In this document: positions 18,037 through 25,355 of the stretch, piece after piece
How the letters are laid out: the number at the start of each line of letters is the position of its first letter
Position numbering within the stretch: position 1 is the first letter of the stretch
Assembly (NCBI GenBank): GCA_947475995.1
Contig: CANJNI010000001.1
Location: 164,222-228,221, forward strand
DNA from: Beijerinckiaceae bacterium
GTDB lineage: Bacteria; Pseudomonadota; Alphaproteobacteria; Rhizobiales; Beijerinckiaceae
Reading direction: 5' to 3'
Length of the DNA: 64,000 nucleotides
Notes under the pieces: model-generated
Told to the model about the DNA's origin: nothing
The model's input: only the letters and a program-made list of their open reading frames with translations
The model's database searches: none
Program-made: the position numbers and the translations under genes

Positions 18037-19716
18037 TCACATATTCGGATAGTTCGGACCGCCTGCGCCTTCAGGCGTCGTCCAGGTGATGTTCTGCGCC
18101 GGGTCCTTGATGTCGCAGGTCTTGCAGTGAACGCAGTTCTGCGCGTTGATGACGAAACGCGGATCGGTCTTCTTCACATCGTCCGCATAGACGATTTCAT
18201 AGACGCCTGCCGGGCAATAGAGCCGCGCCGGTTCGCCATATTCGGGCAGGTTTTTCGCCACGGGAATCGACGGATCGCGCAAGCGCAGATGCACCGGCTG
18301 GTCTTCTTCGTGATTGGTGTTCGACAGGAACACCGACGAGGGCTTGTCGAAGGAAAGCTTGCCGTCCGGGCGCGGATAGACAATCGGCTTCACCTGCGAG
18401 AGAGGCTTCAGCGTCGCGTGGTCCGGCTTGCCGTGCGATTGCGTGCCGAAGAACGAGAAGCCGAAGAGCTGGTTCGTCCACATGTCGAGCCCGCCGAGTC
18501 CAATGCCCAGATACGTGCCGAACTTCGACCAGAGCGGCTTGACGTTGCGCACGCGCTTGAGATCGCGGCCAATGTCGCTGTCGCGCCATGCGGCTTCATA
18601 AGCCGACAATTCGTCGTTGGCGCGGCCTGCGGCGAGGGCTTCGGCCACATGATCGGCGGCCATGATGCCGGACAAAATAGCATTGTGCGAGCCCTTGATG
18701 CGCGGCACGTTCATGAAGCCCGCCGAGCAGCCGAGCAACGCGCCGCCCGGGAAGGTCAATTTCGGCACCGACTGCCAGCCGCCTTCGGTCAGCGCGCGCG
18801 CGCCGTATGCGATGCGCTTGCCGCCCTCGAATGTGGGGGCGATCATCGGATGCGTCTTGAAGCGCTGGAACTCGTCGAACGGCGACAGGGTCGGGTTCTG
18901 GTAATTCAGGTGAATCACGAAACCGACCGACACGAGCCCATCCTCGAAATGATAGAGGAACGAGCCGCCGCCGGTCGTTCCATCCAGCGGCCAGCCGAAC
19001 GAATGCTGCACGAGGCCGGGCCGGTGTTTCGCCGGGTCGATCTGCCAGAGTTCCTTGATGCCGATGCCGTATTTCTGCGGCTCGCGGCCTTCGCCGAGGC
19101 GGAAGTTCTCGATGAGCTGCTTGGACAGCGAACCACGCGCGCCTTCGGCAAACAGCGTGTATTTCCCGCGCAACTCCATGCCGCGCGTGTAGCTGTCCTT
19201 CATCTCTCCTTCGCGGCTGACGCCCATGTCGCCCGTGGCGATGCCGCGCACCGCGCCGTTGTCGTCGTACAGAACTTCCGAGGCTGCGAAGCCCGGATAG
19301 ATTTCGACGCCCAATGCCTCGGCCTGCTTGCCGAGCCAGCGCGTGACATTGCCGAGCGAGCCGATGAAGTTGCCGTGGTTGTTCATCAGCTTCGGCATCA
19401 GGACGTTGGGCAGGCGCAGGCCGCCTGACGGCCCGAGCATGTAGAACTGGTCGGATTTGACTTCCGTGGTCAGCGGGCGTTCGGGATCGTTGCGCCAGTC
19501 GGGCAGAAGCCGATCCAGGCCCACAGGGTCGATCACTGCGCCGGACAGGATGTGAGCGCCGATTTCGGAGCCCTTTTCGACCACCACCACAGTCGCGTCG
19601 GGCGCGACTTGCTTCAGCCGGATCGCGGCCGCCAGACCCGAGGGACCACCGCCGACCACCACGACGTCGTAATCCATGCCCTCGCGTTCGGGTAAATCCG
19701 CCGCCTCGACCGCCAT
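18037..19716 (-). CDS. Electron transfer flavoprotein-ubiquinone oxidoreductase
   Basis: 559 residues, the membrane-associated FAD/[4Fe-4S] enzyme that passes electrons from ETF, reduced by acyl-CoA and related dehydrogenases, to ubiquinone. Seen: FAD motif VVVVGGGPSGLAAAIRLK, GAHILSGAVIDP, the helical segment with AEGARGSLSKQLIE, GCSAGFMNVPRIKGSHNA, and the C-terminal ferredoxin-like part with CPAGVYE and the cluster motif NCVHCKTCDIKDP. The frame is open 300 codons upstream, but homology begins at MAVEAADLPEREGMDYD (19716), which has GGAGCGG before it. A perfect 24-bp palindrome lies 17 bases upstream of this start. Confidence 0.95.
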   Translation of the reverse strand: MAVEAADLPEREGMDYDVVVVGGGPSGLAAAIRLKQVAPDATVVVVEKGSEIGAHILSGAVIDPVGLDRLLPDWRNDPERPLTTEVKSDQFYMLGPSGGLRLPNVLMPKLMNNHGNFIGSLGNVTRWLGKQAEALGVEIYPGFAASEVLYDDNGAVRGIATGDMGVSREGEMKDSYTRGMELRGKYTLFAEGARGSLSKQLIENFRLGEGREPQKYGIGIKELWQIDPAKHRPGLVQHSFGWPLDGTTGGGSFLYHFEDGLVSVGFVIHLNYQNPTLSPFDEFQRFKTHPMIAPTFEGGKRIAYGARALTEGGWQSVPKLTFPGGALLGCSAGFMNVPRIKGSHNAILSGIMAADHVAEALAAGRANDELSAYEAAWRDSDIGRDLKRVRNVKPLWSKFGTYLGIGLGGLDMWTNQLFGFSFFGTQSHGKPDHATLKPLSQVKPIVYPRPDGKLSFDKPSSVFLSNTNHEEDQPVHLRLRDPSIPVAKNLPEYGEPARLYCPAGVYEIVYADDVKKTDPRFVINAQNCVHCKTCDIKDPAQNITWTTPEGAGGPNYPNM

Positions 19717-19732
19717 ATTCCGCTCCGTAGCC

Positions 19733-19756
19733 AGACAGTTTATATATAAACTGTCT
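19733..19756. promoter_or_regulatory. Perfect 24-bp palindrome (TetR-type operator candidate) over the ETF-QO promoter
   Basis: The half-site AGACAGTTTATA is followed directly by its exact reverse complement, giving 24 bases of perfect dyad symmetry with no spacer. On the minus strand a weak promoter, TTGATG-N18-TATATA, places the -10 box in the centre. It is 17 bases from the ETF-QO start and 66 from the divergent UDG start, so a repressor bound here could control both. Continuous operators of this kind are typical of TetR-family repressors; the regulator is not in the window. Confidence 0.7.
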
Positions 19757-19821
19757 TTCGTCCGTCCATCAATGCAAGGTTTCGCATCGCACAGGACTGC
19801 CCGAAATGGTACTGGAAACCT

Positions 19822-20712
19822 ATGGTCCCGCCCGATGATCAGCCGCCGTCCATGAGCGACGCAGAGCTTGTGAGCCTGCTGCGCTGGTATGTCGACATGG
19901 GAATCGACCTGGCGGTCGACGAAAACCCCCACGACAGGTTCGCGGACAGCGCCGCCTTGCTGCCAACGCGCGAGCCCCCCGCAGAGCCCGAGGCCGCGCC
20001 CGCTGCGGCCGCCGCTGCTTTGCCGGCTCCGGCCCGGCAAGCGCCCCGCACCGCTCCCGCGCCCGTGCCGGCCGCCCCGCCACCGCCTGATCAGGCGGCG
20101 ATTTCGGCGCGGGAACTGGCCATGGCGGCCAGGAACCTCGATGAATTGCGGGCCGCGCTTGAAGGTTTCGACGGCTGCGCCCTCAAGCGCACCGCCAGCC
20201 GCCTTGTCTTCGCGGACGGCAATCCGCAGGCGCGCATCATGCTGGTGGGCGAAGCGCCGGGAGGCGACGAAGACAAGCAGGGCCTGCCATTCGTGGGCCG
20301 CGCCGGACAATTGCTCGACCGGATGCTGGCCTCCATCGGGCTGGACCGCACGAGCGTCTACATCGCCAATGTGGTGCCGTGGCGTCCGCCCGGAAACCGC
20401 ACGCCCACCACTCAGGAAACCGCCATCTGCCTGCCGTTCATTTTGCGGCAGATCGCCCTGTGCAATCCGGACCTGCTGGTGTGCCTCGGCGGCAGTTCGG
20501 CGCAGACGCTGCTCGGCATCCGCGACGGCATCATGAAATCTCGCGGTCGCTGGTACGATTTTACCGTGGAGGGCGACGAGGGGCCGCGCCGCGTCCCATG
20601 CATTGCCACCCTGCACCCGGCCTATCTGTTACGCCAGCCTGCCCACAAGCGGCTGGCATGGCGCGATCTCATCGAGCTGCGCAAGGCCATCGAGTCGCTG
20701 CCGCAGCGTTGA
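19822..20712 (+). CDS. Family 4 (type 4) uracil-DNA glycosylase
   Basis: 296 residues, removes uracil from DNA. After a variable N-terminal region (residues about 1-110, including a 45-residue Ala/Pro-rich linker) comes the catalytic domain: [49 protein letters not shown] and the C-terminal HPAYLLR loop. Family 4 enzymes normally hold a [4Fe-4S] cluster with a CxxC pair before the GEAPG motif; here only one Cys (FDGC) is seen in that place, with further Cys in AICLPF, ALCNPD, LVCLGG and VPCIA. A start at 19852 ([10 protein letters not shown]) is possible. Divergent from ETF-QO. Confidence 0.9.
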   Translation: MVPPDDQPPSMSDAELVSLLRWYVDMGIDLAVDENPHDRFADSAALLPTREPPAEPEAAPAAAAAALPAPARQAPRTAPAPVPAAPPPPDQAAISARELAMAARNLDELRAALEGFDGCALKRTASRLVFADGNPQARIMLVGEAPGGDEDKQGLPFVGRAGQLLDRMLASIGLDRTSVYIANVVPWRPPGNRTPTTQETAICLPFILRQIALCNPDLLVCLGGSSAQTLLGIRDGIMKSRGRWYDFTVEGDEGPRRVPCIATLHPAYLLRQPAHKRLAWRDLIELRKAIESLPQR

Positions 20713-20773
20713 CGGCGGATCGTGCCGAAACACACAGCGTGCAACCAACGTCCATGGTTTGCGTTTGGCTACG

Positions 20774-20790
20774 CCCCTGTTTTTCAGGGG
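20774..20790 (+). other. Short hairpin after the UDG gene
   Basis: CCCCTG-TTTTT-CAGGGG forms a 6-bp stem 61 bases beyond the UDG stop. It lacks a following T-run, so a weak terminator or a chance hairpin are both possible. The rest of the 143-base gap before the metallopeptidase gene shows nothing recognisable apart from GGAG near its start codon. Confidence 0.25.
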
Positions 20791-20855
20791 TCGAGACTGC
20801 TACATAGAGGCGCGTTTCGCGGGCGCTCGCGCGCCTCGCTGCTGGAGCTTTCACG

Positions 20856-21758
20856 ATGAGATGGGAAGACTTTCGCCAGTCGGACAATATCGAGGACCGG
20901 CGCGGCGACGACAGCGGCGGTGGCGGCGGAATCGGGCTCCCGATGGGCGGCGGCGGCCTCGGGATGGGGACGATCATCATCCTCGGCATCCTGGGCTATG
21001 CGCTGGGCATCGATCCGCGCATCCTGATCGGCGGCGCAGAGATGATCAATGGCGGCGGCGGTCGTCCGCAGATCCAGCAGGAGCGCGTCCAGCAGGCCAA
21101 CCGCCAGCCCAGCCAGCCGAACGACGCCATCGGGCGTTTCGTATCGGCGACGCTCGCGCAGAACGAGGACGTCTGGTCCGAAATCCTCCCCGCCCAGAAG
21201 GGCGTGAAATTCGTCGCGCCACGTCTGGTGATCTTCGACGGCGTGACGAATTCGGCCTGCGGCACGGCGCAATCCGCCATGGGCCCGTTCTATTGCCCGG
21301 TGGATCGCAAGATCTATCTCGACACGTCCTTCTTCAACGACATGCGCAGCAAGCTCGGCGGCGGCGGCGACTTCGCCTATGCGTATGTGATCGCGCACGA
21401 AATGGGCCATCACATCGAGAATCAGCTCGGCATTCTGGGCAAGGTGCAGCAGGCGCAGCAGCGCGCGACCAGCAAGGCGCAGGCGAACCAGCTTTCCGTG
21501 CGCGTCGAACTGATGGCCGACTGTCTCGCCGGCGTATGGGCCGCGAACGCCGACCGCAAGTGGCAGATCCTCGAAAAGGGCGACGTGGAGAAAGCCATCG
21601 CGACCGCGACCGCCATCGGAGACGATCGTCTGCAACGCTCCAGCGGCCGCGTGGTGCCGGACAGCTTCACGCATGGCTCATCGGCGCAGCGCGTCGAATG
21701 GCTGCAACGCGGGCTGAAGTCCGGGCAGATCGATTCCTGCAATACGTTTTCAAAATAG
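20856..21758 (+). CDS. Neutral zinc metallopeptidase (YpfJ/KPN_02809 family)
   Basis: 300 residues. A Gly-rich N-terminal stretch (DDSGGGGGIGLPMGGGGLGMG) leads into one membrane helix (TIIILGILGYALGI, about residues 45-58), and the rest is predicted to lie outside the cytoplasm. The zinc-binding HExxH motif is seen as AHEMGHHIENQLG near residue 190, with the downstream acidic ligand candidate in ELMADCLAGVWA. The Cys pair in NSACGTAQSAMGPFYCP is conserved in the family. Such proteins are called putative neutral zinc metallopeptidases, but their substrates are unknown. It is 9 bases upstream of moaB on the same strand. Confidence 0.9.
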   Translation: MRWEDFRQSDNIEDRRGDDSGGGGGIGLPMGGGGLGMGTIIILGILGYALGIDPRILIGGAEMINGGGGRPQIQQERVQQANRQPSQPNDAIGRFVSATLAQNEDVWSEILPAQKGVKFVAPRLVIFDGVTNSACGTAQSAMGPFYCPVDRKIYLDTSFFNDMRSKLGGGGDFAYAYVIAHEMGHHIENQLGILGKVQQAQQRATSKAQANQLSVRVELMADCLAGVWAANADRKWQILEKGDVEKAIATATAIGDDRLQRSSGRVVPDSFTHGSSAQRVEWLQRGLKSGQIDSCNTFSK

Positions 21759-21767
21759 GCCCGAGAC

Positions 21768-22319
21768 ATGCCCGGAATCGACGAAAGCCTGACATTCGTG
21801 CCGCTGAACATTGCGGTGCTGACGGTGTCCGACACACGCACGCCCGCCGACGACAAGTCGGGCGACACGCTGGTGGCGCGCATCGAGGCGGCGGGACACA
21901 AGCTTGCCGCGCGGGCGATTTCCAAAGACGACGTGGGAGAAATTCAGTCCGTCGTGAAGAGGTGGATCGCTGATCCGGGCGTAGATGTGGTGATCTCGAC
22001 CGGCGGCACCGGCTTCACCGGTCGCGACGTGACGCCGGAAGCCATGGAGCCGCTCTTCGAGAAGCGCATGGACGGCTTTTCGACCGTCTTTCACCACATC
22101 AGCTTTCCCAAGATCGGCACGTCCACGATTCAATCGCGCGCCACGGCGGGCGTGGCGGGCGCCACCTATATTTTCGCGCTGCCCGGCTCGCCCGGGGCCT
22201 GCAAGGACGCCTGGGACGGGATCCTGTCGCACCAGCTCGATTACCGCTATCGCCCGTGCAATTTCGTCGAGATCATGCCGCGGCTGGATGAACACCTGAA
22301 GCGCGGTCAGGCAAAATAA
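21768..22319 (+). CDS. moaB: Molybdenum cofactor biosynthesis protein B
   Basis: 183 residues, the MoaB/MogA-like fold that adenylylates molybdopterin during molybdenum cofactor synthesis. Seen: [19 protein letters not shown], the diagnostic [16 protein letters not shown] loop and the C-terminal [18 protein letters not shown]. It follows the zinc metallopeptidase after 9 bases. The stop codon abuts, without a gap, the stop of the converging hypothetical gene at 22320. A molybdenum hydroxylase that would need this cofactor is encoded at the right end of the window. Confidence 0.94.
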   Translation: MPGIDESLTFVPLNIAVLTVSDTRTPADDKSGDTLVARIEAAGHKLAARAISKDDVGEIQSVVKRWIADPGVDVVISTGGTGFTGRDVTPEAMEPLFEKRMDGFSTVFHHISFPKIGTSTIQSRATAGVAGATYIFALPGSPGACKDAWDGILSHQLDYRYRPCNFVEIMPRLDEHLKRGQAK

Positions 22320-22835
22320 TCATTCGACGAAACGCGCGCGGGCCCGCAGCGTCTGCGTTGCGCGCGCCTGACGCGCGAGCGATCCGAAGGTTTGCGAGGG
22401 AGCCCTCAGCAACTTGTCGCGACGGGCAATGACGCCCGCCACCGGCGCCATGCCGGGAAACAGGCGCGTCAACAGGGACCGGGGATTTTCGCGCATGATG
22501 GCCGCCGCATCGCCGCCCGCCAGCATGTCGCCCAACTCGTCCGCAAACCCGTGCTCCGGCGCACGTCCGGCGCGAATCGCAAAGATCGTCGGATTGCGGG
22601 TCGACTCAAAGGCCCGGCGGAACAGGGTGGCGACGTCGGGGCCCTCGATCAGTTCGCAACCGGCGTGATCGGCGATCTTGCGCATGCCGGCCCTGCCGGC
22701 CGGAGCCGCAAGAGTGACGTCGCGAACGACGCCTTCCACGGCCGCCGGAACCAGCGACGAAAGCGTGCGCACAACCGCCTCCGCCGACAGCGGAGCCGCA
22801 TCACCATCCAAAACAACAACAACTGCCGAGAGCAT
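22320..22835 (-). CDS. Conserved hypothetical protein, glycosyltransferase-like Rossmann segment
   Basis: 171 residues of unknown function. It starts with a hydrophobic strand and acidic turn (LSAVVVVLDGDAAPLS) like the nucleotide-sugar-binding start of GT-A enzymes, followed by alternating strands and helices (EGVVRDVTLAAPAG, AGCELIEGPD, NPTIFAIRAGRAPEHGFADEL) and a basic C-terminus rich in Arg and Ala. It is too short for a full glycosyltransferase and no DxD metal motif is convincing. It converges with moaB and is divergent from the SOS-controlled radical SAM gene, so it could share that promoter region. Confidence 0.6.
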   Translation of the reverse strand: MLSAVVVVLDGDAAPLSAEAVVRTLSSLVPAAVEGVVRDVTLAAPAGRAGMRKIADHAGCELIEGPDVATLFRRAFESTRNPTIFAIRAGRAPEHGFADELGDMLAGGDAAAIMRENPRSLLTRLFPGMAPVAGVIARRDKLLRAPSQTFGSLARQARATQTLRARARFVE

Positions 22836-22909
22836 GGCGGTTTTCTACACCAGCGCCCTGCGGCGGAAAGCTGAAATATTCCCCATTCCCGATTGACGGA
22901 CAGGAATTT

Positions 22910-22943
22910 GTTCTCTATTAGTTCTTATGTTCCCGTTGCGTTC
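22910..22943. promoter_or_regulatory. Two tandem LexA (SOS) boxes, GTTC-N7-GTTC
   Basis: GTTC at 22910 and 22921 are separated by exactly seven bases (TCTATTA), and a second complete box, GTTC at 22929 and 22940 with seven bases (CCGTTGC) between, follows after four bases. GTTC-N7-GTTC is the direct-repeat LexA site established for Alphaproteobacteria. Both lie 52-85 bases upstream of the radical SAM start at 22995, and 75 or more from the divergent gene at 22835. Confidence 0.82.
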
Positions 22944-22994
22944 ACCAAAAGAGCGCCTATCTATAAAGCGGGGCGCAGAGCATCGGAGAGCGTG

Positions 22995-24167
22995 ATGGCC
23001 AGTGCATCGGCGAGCGAATCCATTGATCGGCTGCCCCTGCGGCCCGAGAAGTCCCGGCTTTACATCGGCGCGCACAGCGGCAGCGCGTTCGGGGTCAAGG
23101 GCGGGGCGGGCGAGAACTGGCGAGGCCGCGGCGCGGTCACCAACAAGTCCGGCCGCTTCGAAAAGGAAGTCCGCGAGGATTTCGACGATGGCTGGGAGAG
23201 CCTGTCGGAGCTTGAAGCGTTCAGGACCGAAATCACCATCGAACGGCCGAAGACGATCATCACGAAGAACGATTCGCCGGATATTTCCTTCGACCGCTCG
23301 ATCAACCCTTACCGGGGCTGCGAGCATGGCTGCGTCTATTGCTTCGCGCGGCCGACCCACGCCTATATGGGCCTGTCGCCGGGACTGGATTTCGAATCCC
23401 GGCTGTTCGTCAAGGAAGGCGCGGCGGCGCTGCTGGAGCGAGAGCTCGCAGCCCCCGGCTATCAACCGAAGACGATCGCGATCGGCACCAACACGGATCC
23501 GTACCAGCCTATCGAGCGCAGCCACCGGGTCATGCGTTCCGTGCTCGAAGTGCTGGAACGGACCAATCATCCGGTCGGGATCGTGACGAAATCGGCGCTG
23601 GTGACGCGCGACATCGATATTCTGTCGCGCATGGCCAGGAAGGGGCTGGCGAAAGTGGCGCTGTCGGTCACCTCGCTCGACCGCAAGCTTGCCCGCACGA
23701 TGGAGCCGCGCGCCTCCACGCCAGACCGGCGTCTCGAGACGATCCGGCAATTATCGGAAGCGGGCGTTCCGACGGCCGTGATGGTGGCGCCGATCATTCC
23801 GGCCATCAACGATCCGGAAATCGAGGCGATCCTGACGCGCGCCTACGAACTCGGCGCGCGCGAGGCCGGTTATGTGATGCTGCGGCTGCCGCTCGAAGTG
23901 GAGCAGATTTTCGGCGAATGGCTGCTGGCGCACTTCCCCGACAAGTTCCGCCACGTGATGTCGCTGGTGCGTTCGACGCGCGGCGGCAAGGCCTACGATT
24001 CCACCTGGGGCAAACGCATGAGCGGCGACGGCCCTTATGCGTGGATGGCGGGCCGCCGGTTTGAAATCGCCTGCCAGAAGATCGGCTTCAACAAGGGGCG
24101 CCTGAAACTGCGCACCGACCTGTTCGCGCCGCCGGCCCGCAACGGGCAGCAGCTCAGCCTCTTCTGA
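22995..24167 (+). CDS. PA0069 family (SplB-like) radical SAM protein
   Basis: 390 residues. The radical SAM cluster motif CEHGCVYC (CxxxCxxC) sits near residue 108 after SFDRSINPYRG, and the following FARPTHAYMGLSPGLDFESRLFVK and IGTNTDPYQPIE segments are typical of the PA0069/Rv2578c group, related to spore photoproduct lyase. The enzymes' substrates are not established, but similarity to a DNA photoproduct repair enzyme plus SOS control points to DNA repair. ATG at 22995 has GGAG at 6 bases; the longer frame from a TTG at 22893 would run through the LexA boxes and is rejected. The C-terminus (RTDLFAPPARNGQQLSLF) resembles other members. Confidence 0.9.
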   Translation: MASASASESIDRLPLRPEKSRLYIGAHSGSAFGVKGGAGENWRGRGAVTNKSGRFEKEVREDFDDGWESLSELEAFRTEITIERPKTIITKNDSPDISFDRSINPYRGCEHGCVYCFARPTHAYMGLSPGLDFESRLFVKEGAAALLERELAAPGYQPKTIAIGTNTDPYQPIERSHRVMRSVLEVLERTNHPVGIVTKSALVTRDIDILSRMARKGLAKVALSVTSLDRKLARTMEPRASTPDRRLETIRQLSEAGVPTAVMVAPIIPAINDPEIEAILTRAYELGAREAGYVMLRLPLEVEQIFGEWLLAHFPDKFRHVMSLVRSTRGGKAYDSTWGKRMSGDGPYAWMAGRRFEIACQKIGFNKGRLKLRTDLFAPPARNGQQLSLF

Positions 24168-24170
24168 AGA

Positions 24171-24686
24171 TCAGCGCGAGACGCCCGGAATGCCGAACCG
24201 GGCGGCCAGCAGAACCGCGCCGACGAACACTACCGCAAGGCCGATCCAGGCGACGACGGACAGGCCGTTGCCGCCTGACTTCGCGGGGGCGCGGCGCGCT
24301 GCCGCCCCATAGGTGCGCTGCGCGAAGGCTTCCGTGGCGGGCCCGGCCGGAACTTCGGGGCCGCGTCCTTCAAGGGTCGCCTCCGCCAAATGGCGATAGA
24401 TGGCGAGGCGGCGCGGCGTGCTTTCGCCCAGAATGTAAGCCGAAATCTCGTTTTCGTTCGGAGCGCGTCCCTTGGCCTTGTCGAAAGCCACCAGCCAGTC
24501 GTGCTTGTTCTGCTTGTAGATCGAATAAGCCACGAGGCCGACGATGTCGGCGTCACCCGTCACGAGACTCTCGAAGACCGCATTGCGCTCGTCGCCGTCA
24601 TCCGCCCGCGCGCCCGAAACGCCTCCGAGACTGAAGCTTGCGCCAGGCATTTTGGGAGCGTCGCCTGAAGTTTCGATGAGCGTCAT
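24171..24686 (-). CDS. Conserved hypothetical tail-anchored membrane protein
   Basis: 171 residues. Residues about 35-90 form a soluble helical region (DADIVGLVAYSIYKQNKHDWLVAFDKAKGRAPNE seen in part) with a Tyr/Lys-rich helix, followed by a Pro/Ala linker and one C-terminal membrane helix (VVAWIGLAVVFVGAVLLAARFG) that leaves only a few residues after it. This layout suggests a protein anchored in the inner membrane by its tail. ATG at 24686 with AAGAGG before it is preferred over a longer frame. It converges with the radical SAM gene. Function unknown; no enzyme motif seen. Confidence 0.65.
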   Translation of the reverse strand: MTLIETSGDAPKMPGASFSLGGVSGARADDGDERNAVFESLVTGDADIVGLVAYSIYKQNKHDWLVAFDKAKGRAPNENEISAYILGESTPRRLAIYRHLAEATLEGRGPEVPAGPATEAFAQRTYGAAARRAPAKSGGNGLSVVAWIGLAVVFVGAVLLAARFGIPGVSR

Positions 24687-24929
24687 GATGGCCTCTTGTG
24701 GAGCGAAGAATGGGTTTCGGCCCGATGGGTCAGTCATTGTAAACACAATCGCCATCGTTTTGCGAATGGCCTGCGGCGGACGGTTACAGAGGCGGCTCGC
24801 GAAATCGTTAGCCGCCACATTGCGTCGAGGCTGTAGAGTCGCAGCGGCGAATCGCGGCCACCTTGTGCGCGAATCGTTGCAAATCAGAATGATGCGGCCA
24901 TGTTCGGCGGCGATTTCGGGAGGACGTCC

Positions 24930-25355
24930 GTGCAGCTGTTGAAACAGGCGAAGCTTGGAATTGTGCTGGCTGGGCTGCTCGCTGCAAGCGGCGCGCTGGC
25001 GGAAGTGGTTACATTCAAGGCGCAGTTGAATGCGCAGAACGAGGTGCCCCCCAACCCCAGTACGGCGGTCGGAACGGGCGAAGCGACGCTCGACACGGCA
25101 AGCCGCGCCCTCTCATGGAACATCGTCTATTCGGGGCTGAGCGGGCCGGCCATCGGGGCGCATTTCCACGGTCCCGGAGAAGCCGGAAAGAATGCCGGGA
25201 TCGTGCTGCACTTCCGGTCCACCGCCTCGCCGATCACGGGTTCGCAAGTGGTCACCGAAACTCAGGCCGCAGAAATTCTGGCAGGACGCTGGTACATCAA
25301 CATCCACACCGAACGGAATCCGGGGGGCGAGATTCGCGGCCAGCTGGTGCGTTGA
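24930..25355 (+). CDS. CHRD domain-containing exported protein
   Basis: 141 residues. It has a Sec signal peptide (LLKQAKLGIVLAGLLAASGALA) followed by a single CHRD domain: VTFKAQLNAQNEVPPN, GTGEATLD, GAHFHGPGEAGKNAGIV and WYINIHTERNPGGEIRGQL. CHRD domains are beta-rich and are found in chordin and in many small exported bacterial proteins without a proven function; the His in AHFHGP and NIHT are typical. The GTG at 24930 is preferred because GGGAGGA lies just ahead of it; an ATG at 24900 is an alternative. It ends directly against the converging EAL-domain gene. Confidence 0.85.
   Translation: MQLLKQAKLGIVLAGLLAASGALAEVVTFKAQLNAQNEVPPNPSTAVGTGEATLDTASRALSWNIVYSGLSGPAIGAHFHGPGEAGKNAGIVLHFRSTASPITGSQVVTETQAAEILAGRWYINIHTERNPGGEIRGQLVR

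Noticed and set aside
19717..20616. N-terminal extension of ETF-QO by 300 codons
   Set aside because: The frame is open, but homology starts at 19716 with a ribosome-binding site, and the extension runs antisense through the UDG gene and across the 24-bp palindrome.
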